Numbered from the stretch's first letter, positions 18,342 to 27,700 are shown. The stretch is DNA of 64,000 nt from Sutterella wadsworthensis 2_1_59BFAA (GCF_000297775.1 NZ_JH815516.1:71226-135225), one strand, 5' to 3'. Program-made: numbers and translations. Notes: a model not told the origin generated them from the letters alone.

Positions 18342-18407
18342 AAAACGAACCCAATGAGGATGGAATGTCGCTGATAAAGATGGACGTGTTGGCGGATGAA
18401 AGGACCC

Positions 18408-18714
18408 TTACTTGGCGATGGCGAGCGCCTTTTCAATGTCCGCGAACATCATGTCAGTGGCGCGCAGGCCGCCCTCTGCGAGGTACCAGGCGGACGAGGT
18501 AAGGTAGACGATGCGGCCGTTCTTTGCGGCATCGGTCCTCTCGACGAGCGGGTTGGCCATCACGTCCTGCGCGAGCCGGGCGCCCGGACGGGAGATGGCG
18601 GAGTCGCGGTCGCAGACGAAGATGAAGTCAGGATTGAGCTTGACGAGAAGCTCGAACGAGGACTCGCTGCCGTGGTCGGTGTTGGCGCCGTGGGCGATGT
18701 TTTTGAACGGATTC
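18408..18714 (-). pseudogene. siderophore ABC-transporter binding protein, C-terminal fragment
   Basis: The fragment reads NPFKNIAHGANTDHGSESSF, ELLVKLNPDFIFVCDRDSAI and AAKNGRIVYLTSSAWYLAEG, typical of the C-terminal lobe of FatB/CeuE-type iron-siderophore binding proteins. The frame is cut at 18714 by the tnpB element. The preceding part of the same gene resumes at 20414 on the other side of the insertion. The N-terminal lobe and signal peptide are absent. Confidence 0.85.
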
Positions 18715-18993
18715 CCCGCGCATTCCCCATCCATGTGGCACACATGGGTGGGGTCAAGCGGGGCTGACGAAGTCAGTCAATCTCAAGTTATTCAAGATGA
18801 TCCAGTGGATAAGTTCTTAAATCCCTTCTTGCACAGGGATTAAGTAGCAAAACGAGCGCAAAATCACAGGATCATTTTGCGATTCTGATGCAGCACTTTT
18901 GCTTGTACTCATAAAATTGTCGATTAACCGTGTCAGGTTGTGTGATGCTTGATACCATACGGAGTAATCCCGCCAACCCATCGCCATGCAACG

Positions 18994-20313
18994 ATGAAGA
19001 TCACGTCCACTTACTCCGTGCGTTTGCGCAACTTCAACCGCGTCTTTGACGACACGGTTGAGGTGTATCGCCACGCCGTGGATTACTTCATTGAACTCGT
19101 GATTGCGAATTGGAATACTCACTTCGCCAATCTCAGTCGTGCCAACGATTGCATTCGTGTTGCCGAAGGTCTGAGCGTTCGTACGAAAAAGCGTCCGATG
19201 ACGCCTTACAACTTCTGCCACGACTTCGAGAAATTTCCGTGCTACCTTCGCCGAGCCGCCATCATGGCGGCATACGGACAGGTGTCGTCGTATCAAACGC
19301 GTCTGGCTCAATGGAAAGCGAAGCCGGGGCAAAAGGGCCGGCAGCCCGGTCTGCCGAAGGCCGGCAGAAGCTTTCCGGTCATGTACCGCGACAATACGTT
19401 CATCAGAGCCGGACGCAACAGCGTGAAACTCAAAGTTCGCATTCGCAATACTTGGGACTGGGTTGATGTCGAGCTCGATAAGCACGATGTCGATTACATT
19501 GCACTTCATTGCGCTACTCGCAACGAATTGTCGCCAGCATTGAGAAAGCGCGGGAAGAAATGGTATCTGGACTTCTCCTTTGAGGAGAAGGTTATTCTGG
19601 ATAAGGTGTCTCTTGACACGCAGCGCGTCCTGGGCGTTGATCTTGGGATCAACAATGCATGCGTGTGCTCGGTCATGGATTCAAAGGGCACTATCATCGG
19701 CAGACGTTTTAAGAAGCTGCCGGTAGAGCAAGACTCTTTGGAACGTGCCTTGCGGCGCATCAGGAAAGCTCAAAGCAACGGCGCAAAACGCATGCCGAGG
19801 CTTTGGGCGAGAGCAAAGGGGGTCAACAAGGACATCGCCGTCAAGACGGCAGGCTTCATCATGACGGTTGCAAACGAGTTCAAGGTCGACGCCATCGTCA
19901 TGGAACACCTCGATCTCGCCGGGCGCAAACGTGGCTCCAAGCGTCAGCGGCTTCATCACTGGCGTGCCAAGTATGTCCAGCAGATCGTGGAGCACCAGGC
20001 ACATCGTTGCGGTACTCGCATTCGTCGCGTGTGTGCTTGGAATACATCGAAGCTGGCCTTTGACGGAACCGGTGAGGTTACGAGAGACACGGACAACTAC
20101 AGCATGTGTACGTTCCAGACGGGGAAGCGCTATTCGTGCGACCTGTCAGCTTCGTACAACATCGGAGCTCGGTACTTCCTCAGGGAGTACGAGAAGTCCA
20201 TTTCGACAACGAGATGGCGGCGCATTGCGGCTAAAGTTCCGTCATGCGCTACGAGGATCACACGCACCCTGAACACTCTAATTCGGGTTAACGCGGAGCT
20301 GCGCTCCATGTGA
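18994..20313 (+). CDS. tnpB: TnpB RNA-guided nuclease (divergent zinc-finger lineage)
   Basis: About 439 residues from ATG 18994 (MKITSTYSVRLRNFNRVFDD); an upstream in-frame start would add 15 residues of no family value. The RuvC triad is visible: GVDLGINNACVCSV (Asp), AIVMEHLDLAG (Glu) and CDLSASYNIGARYF (Asp). The usual CxxC...CxxC zinc finger is replaced by VCAWNTSKLAFDGTGEVTRD and NYSMCTFQTGKRY, a pattern known in one TnpB branch. TnpB proteins use a right-end (omega) RNA to cut DNA next to a short TAM and help the element persist. Its 3' end abuts the predicted RNA region. It is intact and lies within a broken host gene. Confidence 0.88.
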   Translation: MKITSTYSVRLRNFNRVFDDTVEVYRHAVDYFIELVIANWNTHFANLSRANDCIRVAEGLSVRTKKRPMTPYNFCHDFEKFPCYLRRAAIMAAYGQVSSYQTRLAQWKAKPGQKGRQPGLPKAGRSFPVMYRDNTFIRAGRNSVKLKVRIRNTWDWVDVELDKHDVDYIALHCATRNELSPALRKRGKKWYLDFSFEEKVILDKVSLDTQRVLGVDLGINNACVCSVMDSKGTIIGRRFKKLPVEQDSLERALRRIRKAQSNGAKRMPRLWARAKGVNKDIAVKTAGFIMTVANEFKVDAIVMEHLDLAGRKRGSKRQRLHHWRAKYVQQIVEHQAHRCGTRIRRVCAWNTSKLAFDGTGEVTRDTDNYSMCTFQTGKRYSCDLSASYNIGARYFLREYEKSISTTRWRRIAAKVPSCATRITRTLNTLIRVNAELRSM

Positions 20314-20413
20314 GCGCAGATTTCTGAGTTTGCCCGCTATCTGTGCCCAGGCAGTCCTTGCTGGTAAAAGGCAGGGAAGCCCCGTCCAATTAATAATTGG
20401 GCGTGGAGGATTC
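20284..20413 (+). ncRNA. predicted omega RNA scaffold at the right end of the first tnpB element
   Basis: The 100 bases after the tnpB stop, up to the element boundary, are non-coding and rich in short stems (for example near 20293-20320 and 20384-20405). In TnpB systems this end is transcribed as the guide scaffold, and the bases just outside the element (here starting acgccgaactcgttg) act as guide. The assignment rests on position only. Confidence 0.4.
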
Positions 20414-20512
20414 ACGCCGAACTCGTTGCCGATGAGGGAGCCCTTGGACTTGAGGCCGAGCATGTTGAAGTGGCTCGAGGTGACCATGCCGACGACGGCG
20501 GTGCGGTTCCGT
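20414..20512 (-). pseudogene. siderophore-binding protein, middle fragment
   Basis: This reads RTAVVGMVTSSHFNMLGLKS followed by KGSLIGNEFGVNP on the minus strand. It matches the hinge region of FatB/CeuE-like proteins and continues across the insertion into NPFKNIAHG at 18714. Upstream of RTAVVG the homology ends, close to the exbB promoter region, so the 5' half was deleted. Confidence 0.75.
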
Positions 20513-20587
20513 CCCATTGGGCGGGACCGCATTCGCGCACTGCGGGCTCCGGAAGCCAAACCACAACCACCACAACAGGAACCCCAT

Positions 20588-20998
20588 ATGGAATGGATGA
20601 AGGAAGCCGTCGACTACGTGATCTTCGGCATTCTCGGCCTCATGGGCTTCGTCGCACTCTGGCTCACGATCGAGCGCATGCTCTTCCTCAAGCGCTACAG
20701 GCCGGCGGACTACGCCTCCTAGGAGGAGCGCGGCATTGCGCTCACGAAGAACTTCACGACGCTCTACATCATCTACTCGAACGCCCCCTACGTCGGGCTG
20801 CTCGGCACGGTGATCGGCATCATGCTCACGTTCTACGACATGGGCAGCACGGGCGCGATCGACGCGGGCCGCATCATGACGGGCCTCTCCCTTGCGCTCA
20901 AGGCCACGGCGCTCGGTCTGGCCGTCGCGATTCCGACGCTCATCTCCTACAACGGCCTGCAGCGCGCGATGAACGTCGCCTCAAGGCGCAGGGCCTGA
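20588..20998 (+). pseudogene. exbB: exbB with an in-frame amber codon
   Basis: An ATG at 20588 (AGGA upstream) begins MEWMKEAVDYVIFGILGLMG, an ExbB membrane segment. The frame runs to YRPADYAS and meets TAG at 20720-20722. It continues in the same frame as [40 protein letters not shown] and [20 protein letters not shown] to TGA at 20998. A read-through product would be a complete short ExbB of 136 residues. ExbB-ExbD powers TonB in outer-membrane iron uptake. A nonsense mutation fits the decay of the neighbouring genes; a suppressor tRNA is an alternative I cannot test. Confidence 0.85.
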
Positions 20999-21011
20999 CG
21001 GAGGAGAGCTC

Positions 21012-21404
21012 ATGACGATCGAAATCCCGAAGAAGGAGCCCCACAACATCGTTCCCTTCATCGACATCATGCTCGTGCTCCTTGCCATGGTGCTCTCGGT
21101 CTCGACCTTCATCGCAAAGGGCGAGATTCCGATTGCGCTGCCCGAGTCGAGAAGCGCGCAGGCTCCCCTCAAGAATTCGAACGAGGTCCTCATCCAGGTG
21201 ACGGGCGAGGGAACCCTGCACTGGAACGGCGAGGAGGCCACGCACGAGGAGGTCGACGAGCGGCTCCGCGGCATCTCCCGAGACGTGCGGCTTGTTCTTC
21301 GCATCGACCGCACCACGAGCTTCGAGCACTTCATCCGTCTTCTCGACATGATCAAGGGCGTTCATCATGAAAACTTCGTCATTGTCGCCGAAAAGCGCGG
21401 CTAA
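21012..21404 (+). CDS. exbD: ExbD, TonB-system proton channel subunit
   Basis: The 130-residue protein starts at ATG 21012 behind GGAGGAG and is intact. It has the N-terminal cytoplasmic stretch [20 protein letters not shown], whose Asp in the single span (FIDIML) is the conserved proton-carrying residue. The periplasmic domain ([40 protein letters not shown]) is typical. It lies 13 bases after exbB and overlaps tonB. Because exbB and tonB are both broken here, ExbD alone cannot energise uptake unless partners are encoded elsewhere. Confidence 0.92.
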   Translation: MTIEIPKKEPHNIVPFIDIMLVLLAMVLSVSTFIAKGEIPIALPESRSAQAPLKNSNEVLIQVTGEGTLHWNGEEATHEEVDERLRGISRDVRLVLRIDRTTSFEHFIRLLDMIKGVHHENFVIVAEKRG

Positions 21405-21738
21405 GGCGGGCGGCGAGACCCGCACGGCGTTCGCCGCAGCCTGCGCGCTCTACCTCCCGTGCCTGACGCTCGCCGTCTGGGGCGCGTCCCTCGCGCCCGC
21501 ACCCGCTTCCGTCGGCGCAGAGGGCATCATGCTCGCCGTCGCACAGTTCGAGAGCGCCGTGGCGGCCCCCGCCACCGCCGCCGAACCCGCTGCGGTGCCC
21601 GAGCCGGAACCTGAGCCCGAACCCGCGGCGGAACCCGAACCCAAGCAGGCCGCGGAGCCTGAACTCAAGCCTGAGCTCGAACCCCGGCCGGACCCCGAGC
21701 CCGAACCCGAACCTCAGCCTGAACCTGAAAGGTCGCGC
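21367..21738 (+). pseudogene. tonB: TonB, truncated after the proline-rich linker
   Basis: The frame starts inside the end of exbD, encodes one N-terminal span ([20 protein letters not shown]) and a long Glu-Pro/Lys-Pro linker ([17 protein letters not shown]...), then stops resembling TonB near 21730. The C-terminal domain that touches outer-membrane receptors is absent. The sequence joins directly to the 3' part of an esterase gene in another frame, which indicates a deletion. Confidence 0.8.
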
Positions 21739-22144
21739 CGTGACGCACGTCCTCATGGGACACTCCTTCGGAGGTCTCTTTGCGCTTTCGACGATGGCTT
21801 CCCGCCCCGCGCTCTTTGACGCCTGGGTGGCGGCCGATCCGTCGCTCTGGTGGGACGGCGGCGTGCTCGTCCGAATGCTGGAGGAGAATCCTGCGGCGGG
21901 GCGCTCGGGCGCCTTCGTCTATGCGGGCTTCGGCTCGGTCCTGAGGAAGACGGGCGGCACGACGGCAAGCCGGAATCTCGCCTCCGAAGACCGCTTCAGG
22001 GCGGCGCTCGAGGGCTTTGCCGGGCCCGATGCGAAGGTTGTCGTGGAGGACTATCCGCGCGAGACCCACGGCACGATTGCGGTCCCCGTGTTTCACGAGG
22101 CGATGAAGCGGCTTCTCATCGGAGGGGCCGCGGCAGGACGCTGA
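21731..22144 (+). pseudogene. siderophore-esterase-like alpha/beta hydrolase, C-terminal fragment
   Basis: The frame begins at the deletion junction with tonB and reads [20 protein letters not shown], in which GHSFGG is the nucleophile elbow. AWVAADPSLWWDGG, ASEDRFRAALEG and ETHGTIAVPVFHEAMKRLL (late His) follow. This matches the IroE/Fes-like esterase group that releases iron from imported siderophores. The N-terminal half is missing. Context beside exbBD-tonB and a binding protein supports the siderophore role. Confidence 0.75.
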
Positions 22145-22230
22145 GCGAGCCGGCGGCGCTTGGGTTCTTCGGCAGGAAACGGGATGCCTTCGTCTTCTCG
22201 CGGTGCGCAAGATTGTGCATAATCACCCTC

Positions 22231-24237
22231 ATGAAGATGAAATTCCGCACCTACGTCATTGCGGCGCTTGCAACCACGGCGCTCGTGCCGCTCATTGCCT
22301 GGAGCCTCCTGCAGTGGAGCGACATCCGGTCGAGCCTTGCCAAGGACGACTGGGAGCAGCGCTTCTTCACGGGCATCGGCTCGGCCTTTCTCGTCGAGAG
22401 GATGAAGAGCGTCGACGTCTTTGCGGCCCACGTCGAGTCCGAGACCGCCAAGCGCCTGCGCGCAGGCGTGACGTGCGCTTCGCTCGAGGGCTTTCTCGCG
22501 GAGCTCGCAGCCGCAAATCCCTATATAAAGTCACTGAAGTGCACGGGAGCCGACACGCCCGCCGCCCGTGCGGCGCGGTCCGGGGGCACGGCCTGGAGGC
22601 TCGAGCCCGGCGACGACGGCGGCTCGCTCAGGTTCTACAGGCGGATTGCCGACAGGGCGGACGTCGTGATCGAGGGGACCGCCGAGCGAGGCGAGCTCTT
22701 CAGGGACATTGCGGCGATGTACAACATGCGCGGCGTGCGCTTCGTGCTTCTTGACGAGGAGCGCCGCTACGTCTGGCCCGTTCTGGGACTTTCCGGACGA
22801 GCCGTCTGGGACCACGCCCTCGGGCGCGAGGGCCTGATCGAGGAGGCGGGCGAACGCTTCTGGATGAGCGCCAACCGCTTCTCTCACGGCGCGCCGCAGT
22901 GGACCATGATCGCGCTCAAGCCCCAGGAGGAGCGCGTCGCCGACAGGCGCGAAATGATCGGACGCACGCTTCTTCTGGCCGTGCTCGTGCTCTCGCTCAC
23001 GGCCGCCGCGGGCTTTGCGGCCATCAGGCCCCTGAGCCGCTCGATGAGGCGGCTGCGCGGAGACCTGGACGAGGCCTCCTACGGCACGCCCGAGACGACG
23101 CTGGCATCGGGCCCCGAGGAGTTTCTCGAGTTCCAGAGGGCCTACAGGGCGCTTCGCGAAAAGCTCGACGACCGCAGGCGGCGGCTTGAGGCCGACAACG
23201 TCCGCCTCGAGGAGACCGTCGAGCGCAGAAGCAGCGAGCTAGAGGCCCGCGAGCGTCTCTTCGCACAGGTCTTCGACGACATTCACGAGGGCATGATGCT
23301 GCTCGACGAGGACTGGCGGCTTCGCTACGGCAATCATGCGGCGGGCACCCTGATCGGCGTTGACGGCATGGCGCGTCTGGCCGAAGTCTGCCGCAGCGGA
23401 CTCGAGCGCAGAAGCGACGGCACGGCCCTCGTCACGATCGAGGCGGGCGGACGAAGCCTGGTGCTCGAGTGCGACGCCTTCCCGTTCGGCGCGGCTGCGG
23501 ACGGTCTGCGCAGTGGCTGCTGCGTGCTCTTCAGGGACGTGACGGGCAGGACCGAAGTCGAGCGCATGAAGGACGACCTCATCAGCATCGTCGCGCACGA
23601 ACTGCGCACCCCGCTCACCGCCTGTCGCCTGCAGCTCGACCTTCTCGTCAAGGAGAACGGTCCGCAGTCCGCCTATGCGGCCATGGGCGAGGACCTCGAT
23701 CATCTCGGCAGAATCGTCGACGACTGGCTCTCCGTGGCCAGAATCGACGGCGGATCCTACAGGGTCGAGCCGCGCATCGTGCAGACCATGCCGCTCGTCA
23801 CCCGCGCCGTGAGACTCGTGAGAAGCCGCCACGAATTCCGCTTCGACTACGACATCGCCGAGGAGGCCGAGTGCATCCGCGTCGATCCGTCGGCCTTCGT
23901 CGAGCTGCTCGTCAACCTCTTCACCAACGCCTGCCGCCACGCAAGGCCGGGCGAGGAACCCCGCATCGAATTCCGCGCACGCGTCGACGAAATGCTCGTC
24001 GTGGACGTCTGCGATTCGGGCACGGGCTTCCCCGAGGGCGAGGCCGAAAAACTCTTCGACCGCTTCTATCAGGTCGAGCAGGGCAACAAGCGCCGCACGG
24101 GCGGCACGGGGCTCGGCCTCGTCATCTGCCGCGCGATCTGCCGCGCCCACGGCGGACGCATCGAGGCGCTCAGACTTGAGGGACGGACCGTCTTCAGGAT
24201 CACGCTCCCGATGCCCTCGCAGACCGACGGGCTCTGA
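22231..24237 (+). CDS. membrane sensor histidine kinase
   Basis: 668 residues from ATG 22231 (MKMKFRTYVIAALATTALVP). TM1 spans about residues 7-27, a periplasmic sensor runs to about 245, and TM2 (LLLAVLVLSLTAAAGFAAI) is followed by a HAMP-like linker, a coiled coil (LDDRRRRLEADNVRLEETVE) and a PAS-like domain. The HisKA phosphoacceptor is His456 (ISIVAHELRTPLTACR). The ATPase lobe shows an N box (LVNLFTNACRHARPGEEP), a G1 box (VCDSGTGFP) and a G2 box (RTGGTGLGLVICRAI). The cognate regulator starts 93 bases downstream, and a DMSO-reductase-family operon follows, so control of anaerobic respiration is plausible but unproven. Confidence 0.92.
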   Translation: MKMKFRTYVIAALATTALVPLIAWSLLQWSDIRSSLAKDDWEQRFFTGIGSAFLVERMKSVDVFAAHVESETAKRLRAGVTCASLEGFLAELAAANPYIKSLKCTGADTPAARAARSGGTAWRLEPGDDGGSLRFYRRIADRADVVIEGTAERGELFRDIAAMYNMRGVRFVLLDEERRYVWPVLGLSGRAVWDHALGREGLIEEAGERFWMSANRFSHGAPQWTMIALKPQEERVADRREMIGRTLLLAVLVLSLTAAAGFAAIRPLSRSMRRLRGDLDEASYGTPETTLASGPEEFLEFQRAYRALREKLDDRRRRLEADNVRLEETVERRSSELEARERLFAQVFDDIHEGMMLLDEDWRLRYGNHAAGTLIGVDGMARLAEVCRSGLERRSDGTALVTIEAGGRSLVLECDAFPFGAAADGLRSGCCVLFRDVTGRTEVERMKDDLISIVAHELRTPLTACRLQLDLLVKENGPQSAYAAMGEDLDHLGRIVDDWLSVARIDGGSYRVEPRIVQTMPLVTRAVRLVRSRHEFRFDYDIAEEAECIRVDPSAFVELLVNLFTNACRHARPGEEPRIEFRARVDEMLVVDVCDSGTGFPEGEAEKLFDRFYQVEQGNKRRTGGTGLGLVICRAICRAHGGRIEALRLEGRTVFRITLPMPSQTDGL

Positions 24238-24330
24238 CGCATTCCTTTCCCGCAGGCCTCCATGCGCACCGCAGGCCTGCGGACGGATACGACGACGGTG
24301 CGCAGTACGGGCCGGAGGCTCCCGACAGAC

Positions 24331-25053
24331 ATGACCACACGACCTCTCATTCTCATCGCCGACGACGAAACGCGAATCAGGCGCCTGACGGCCGAATTCC
24401 TCGAGCAGTCGGGCTTTGACGTCTGTCAGGCGCAGGACGGCGAGGAGGCCCTCGAGGTCTTCAGGCGCTCGCCCGTCGAGCCCGATCTCGTCGTGCTCGA
24501 CCTGATGATGCCCGTCAAGGACGGACACGAGACGCTTGCCGAACTGAGGACCTTCTCAAAGGTGCCCGTCATGATCCTCACGGCGCGCGACCTCCTGCAG
24601 GACAAGACGAAGAGCTTCAACACGGGGGCGGACGACTACCTCGTCAAGCCCTTTGCGTTCGCGGAGCTCGAGGTGCGCATCAGGGCGCTGCTTCGACGCG
24701 CCTCAGGCTCCGACATGCGGGTCTCGAAGGTCGTCGCAAACGGCCCGCTTGAACTGCGGACCGCCGAGCACGACCTCTTCTGGCGCGGGCGCTCCGTCCC
24801 GCTCACGGAGCAGGAGTTCAGGATCCTCTCGGCCCTCGCGAAGCACCCCGGTGCCGTCATCCGCTATGCGGAGCTGCTCCGCCAGGGCTGGGGCGACGGC
24901 GAGGTCGACGTCGCGCGCCTCAGGGTGGCGGTTGCGCGCATCCGCAAGAAGCTCTCCGCCAACGGGATCAATCCCATGATCATCTCCTCCTTCACGAACG
25001 TCGGCTACCTGATGGGAGACCTCACGAACTACGACGAGGACTTCGGCCTCTGA
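24331..25053 (+). CDS. OmpR-family response regulator
   Basis: The receiver domain begins at ATG 24331 (MTTRPLILIADDETRIRRLT); an in-frame ATG at 24262 would add 23 residues without family value. The phospho-acceptor Asp is in DLVVLDLMMPVKDG, and the conserved Lys is in DDYLVKPFAFAELE. The C-terminal winged helix reads LTEQEFRILSALAKHPGAVI, then EVDVARLRVAVARIRKKLSA. It pairs with the kinase immediately upstream. A GGAGG at about 13 bases from the start is a weak ribosome-binding site. Its targets are unknown; the adjacent dmsAB genes are the obvious candidates. Confidence 0.92.
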   Translation: MTTRPLILIADDETRIRRLTAEFLEQSGFDVCQAQDGEEALEVFRRSPVEPDLVVLDLMMPVKDGHETLAELRTFSKVPVMILTARDLLQDKTKSFNTGADDYLVKPFAFAELEVRIRALLRRASGSDMRVSKVVANGPLELRTAEHDLFWRGRSVPLTEQEFRILSALAKHPGAVIRYAELLRQGWGDGEVDVARLRVAVARIRKKLSANGINPMIISSFTNVGYLMGDLTNYDEDFGL

Positions 25054-25206
25054 AGAAGAGGACCTGCACGCGGCGCGGATCACGGATGTTATTTCCCTGA
25101 AACAATCCCGTCCCTGCGGAAACGGGGCGGAAATGCACGCTCCTTATCATGAAGGCACATCGAAGGGCCGCTCCGAATCTCCCACGCCACGGAGAAGGCC
25201 CGCAGG

Positions 25207-25232
25207 GGCGGACGCAATGGGGCGTCCGCCGG
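25207..25232. promoter_or_regulatory. hairpin in the leader of dmsA
   Basis: GGCGGACG pairs with CGTCCGCC around caatggggcg, 24 bases before the dmsA start. It could attenuate or stabilise the dmsAB message. No FNR-like TTGAT-N4-ATCAA site was seen in the 200-base spacer. Confidence 0.4.
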
Positions 25233-25255
25233 ACCTTCAACAGTGCAGGTGATCC

Positions 25256-27700
25256 ATGACGGTCGATCTTCAACGCCGCCGCGTCTTTCAGTCAGCAGTT
25301 GCCGGAGGCGCCCTCAGCCTCGGCGCCTTTGTTCCCACGCCCGTGAGCGCCGCCGTTGCCAGGGCGGCCGCGGACATCGAGGTCATGACCTGGAGCGGCT
25401 GCGCAGTCAACTGCGGCTCCCGCTGCCAGCTCCGCGTCTTCTCCAAGAACGGACGCGTCATCCGCATCGAGACGGACGCCTCGGGCGACGCCTCCGCGAG
25501 CACCATCGACGGCGGCTGCACGCAGATCCGCGCTTGTCAGCGCGGCCGATCCATGCGCCAGCGCATCTATGCGCCCGAGCGCCTCAAGTTCCCGATGAAG
25601 CGCGTCGGCCGCCGCGGCGAGGGCCGCTTCGAACGCATCTCCTGGGAGCAGGCCCTCGACGAAATCGCCGCCCGCCTCAAGGACACCATCGACCGTCACA
25701 CCAACGAGTCCGTCATGATCATGCACGGCTCGGGCAATCAGGCGCTTGTCAACTCGAGCGCGGCCACCTACCGCTTCTTCAACATGATCGGCGGCTCGCT
25801 TGCCTGGTACTCCGACTACTCCACAGCCTGCATCCAGAACGCCTGGCCGTACCTCTACGGCCGCTTCGACTACGGCGGCGTGCGCAGCAAGGCCGCAGGC
25901 CAGGGCTCCTACTTCTCGCAGGTGAAGAACGCGAAGCTCTACGTCACGTTCGGCAACAATCCCGCCGTCACGCGCGCCTCGGGCGGCGGACAGTCCTGGG
26001 AGTTCTTCAGCGCCGCACGCAGGAACGGCACCCGCATGGTCTTCATCGACCCGATCTACTCCGACACAATGGCCGGACGCAACGCCGAGTGGATTCCGAT
26101 CCGTCCCGGCACCGACGCGGCCCTCTGCGAGGCGATCGCCTACGTGCTCATCACCGAGAACCTCGTCGACAAGGCCTTCATCGGCCGCTACACGATCGGC
26201 TACGACGAGGACTCGCTCCCTGCGTCCGCCAAGCCCGGCTCGAGCTACCGCAGCCACATCCTCGGCCTCGGTCCCGACAAGACTCCGAAGACGCCCGAGC
26301 GCGCCGCCGGCATCACGAACGTGCCCGCAGAGCGCATCGTGCGCCTTGCCCGCGACATGGCCGCCGCGAAGCCCTGCTTCATCTCGCAGGGCTGGGCGCC
26401 GCAGCGCCGCATGAACGGCGAAACGCAGTCGACGAGCATCGCCATGCTCCCGATTCTGCTCGGCCAGATCGGCCTGCCCGGCACCAATTCGGGTGCCCGC
26501 GAGGGCGACTCCTACGGCCTTGAAGCCGGTCTGCCCACGGGCGCCAACCCCGTCAAGGTGGGCATGCCCGTCTTCCTGTGGCCGCAGGCCGTCGTCGACG
26601 CCGCCTCGCTCACGGCCGAAACCGCCGCCGTGCGCGGCGCGCCGGCCCTCAGGCACAACATCAAGTTCATCTGGAACACCCAGTCGAACACGCTCATCAA
26701 CCAGCACGGCGGCATCAACCAGCTCCGTCCGATCCTCGAGGACGAGACGAAGGTCGAGACGATCGTCTGCGTCGACACGCAGATGACGCCCTCGGCCATG
26801 TTCGCCGACTACGTGCTCCCCGACGTCTGCCATCAGGAGTCGATCGACCTCATGGCCGACTCCTATGCCGTGGGCGACCAGAACTACCTGATGCTCAGCG
26901 ACAAGGCGATCGATCCCGAGTGGGAGCAGAAGCCCAACTGGGAGATCATGCGCGGGCTCGCCCGACGCTTCGGCTGCGAGGCCGCCTACACCGAGGGGCT
27001 CGACCTCGAGGGCTGGGTGCGCCGGCTTTACGCCGAGGCGAGGAAGAACCTCCCCGGCATGCCCGCCTGGGACGAATTCCGCAGGACCGGCATCTACAAG
27101 TACCGCATGGAGGGCGACAGCGGGATCGTCATGGAGGACTTCCGCAGGGATCCCGACAAGCATCCGCTCGAGACCCCGAGCGGCAGGATCGAGATCTATT
27201 CCGAACGTCTTGCCGAGATCGCCCGCACCTGGAAGCTGCCCGAGGGCAGGGGACAGGAGATTCATCCGATCCCGCGCTACGTGCCGACGGACGAAATGGT
27301 TCAGGTGGACCCGAAGGCGAAGCAGTATCCGCTTGAGGCCTTCGGCTACCACGGTCCCGGCCGCACGCACTCGACCTATCACAACGTGCCGTGGTTGCGC
27401 GAAGCGCATCCCGACGTCGTTCTGATGAATCCCGTCGATGCGCAGCCCTGGGGCCTCAAGACGGGCATGCTCGTTCGCGTCTTCAACGACCGCGGCGCAC
27501 TCGTGCTCCCCGTCAAGGTGACGCCGAGGATCATTCCGAGCCTCGTTGCCTTCCCGCAGGGCGCATGGTACAGGCCCGACGAGAAGGGACTCGACAGGGG
27601 CGGGTGCTTCAACGTGCTCACCCAGCTCAAGCCCACGCCGCTCGCGAAGGCCAATCCCTCGCACACGAACCTCGTCCAAGTTGAAAAGTTCAGGGGCTGA
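25256..27700 (+). CDS. dmsA: Tat-exported DMSO-reductase-family molybdopterin subunit (DmsA-like)
   Basis: 814 residues from ATG 25256. A twin-arginine-type signal (LQRRRVFQSAVAGGALSLGA) is followed by the FS0 [4Fe-4S] motif CAVNCGSRCQLRV...CQRGRSMRQR. The segment YSDYSTACIQNAW aligns with the DmsA stretch that provides a Ser ligand to molybdenum. Later conserved blocks include VFIDPIYSDTMAGRNAEWIP, LPDVCHQES and the cofactor-binding C-terminal domain. The family reduces DMSO, TMAO, selenate or other S/N-oxides in the periplasm. The Fe-S subunit follows 20 bases later. The exact substrate cannot be read from the sequence. GC-rich and intact. Confidence 0.9.
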   Translation: MTVDLQRRRVFQSAVAGGALSLGAFVPTPVSAAVARAAADIEVMTWSGCAVNCGSRCQLRVFSKNGRVIRIETDASGDASASTIDGGCTQIRACQRGRSMRQRIYAPERLKFPMKRVGRRGEGRFERISWEQALDEIAARLKDTIDRHTNESVMIMHGSGNQALVNSSAATYRFFNMIGGSLAWYSDYSTACIQNAWPYLYGRFDYGGVRSKAAGQGSYFSQVKNAKLYVTFGNNPAVTRASGGGQSWEFFSAARRNGTRMVFIDPIYSDTMAGRNAEWIPIRPGTDAALCEAIAYVLITENLVDKAFIGRYTIGYDEDSLPASAKPGSSYRSHILGLGPDKTPKTPERAAGITNVPAERIVRLARDMAAAKPCFISQGWAPQRRMNGETQSTSIAMLPILLGQIGLPGTNSGAREGDSYGLEAGLPTGANPVKVGMPVFLWPQAVVDAASLTAETAAVRGAPALRHNIKFIWNTQSNTLINQHGGINQLRPILEDETKVETIVCVDTQMTPSAMFADYVLPDVCHQESIDLMADSYAVGDQNYLMLSDKAIDPEWEQKPNWEIMRGLARRFGCEAAYTEGLDLEGWVRRLYAEARKNLPGMPAWDEFRRTGIYKYRMEGDSGIVMEDFRRDPDKHPLETPSGRIEIYSERLAEIARTWKLPEGRGQEIHPIPRYVPTDEMVQVDPKAKQYPLEAFGYHGPGRTHSTYHNVPWLREAHPDVVLMNPVDAQPWGLKTGMLVRVFNDRGALVLPVKVTPRIIPSLVAFPQGAWYRPDEKGLDRGGCFNVLTQLKPTPLAKANPSHTNLVQVEKFRG

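Larger units (their letters stand above)
18715..20413 (+). mobile_element. IS200/IS605-type element carrying only tnpB, inside a siderophore-binding gene
   Basis: The interrupted binding-protein gene fixes the boundaries: GGATTC occurs at 18709-18714 and again at 20408-20413, leaving up to six bases of uncertainty at the junctions. The left end has a 13-bp hairpin (CCCCATCCATGTG paired across GCA, 18724-18752). The right end has a hairpin (CGTCCAAT / ATTGGGCG, 20384-20405). Subterminal hairpins without long terminal repeats are the hallmark of this group. No tnpA is present, so mobility would need a partner in trans. Confidence 0.85.
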
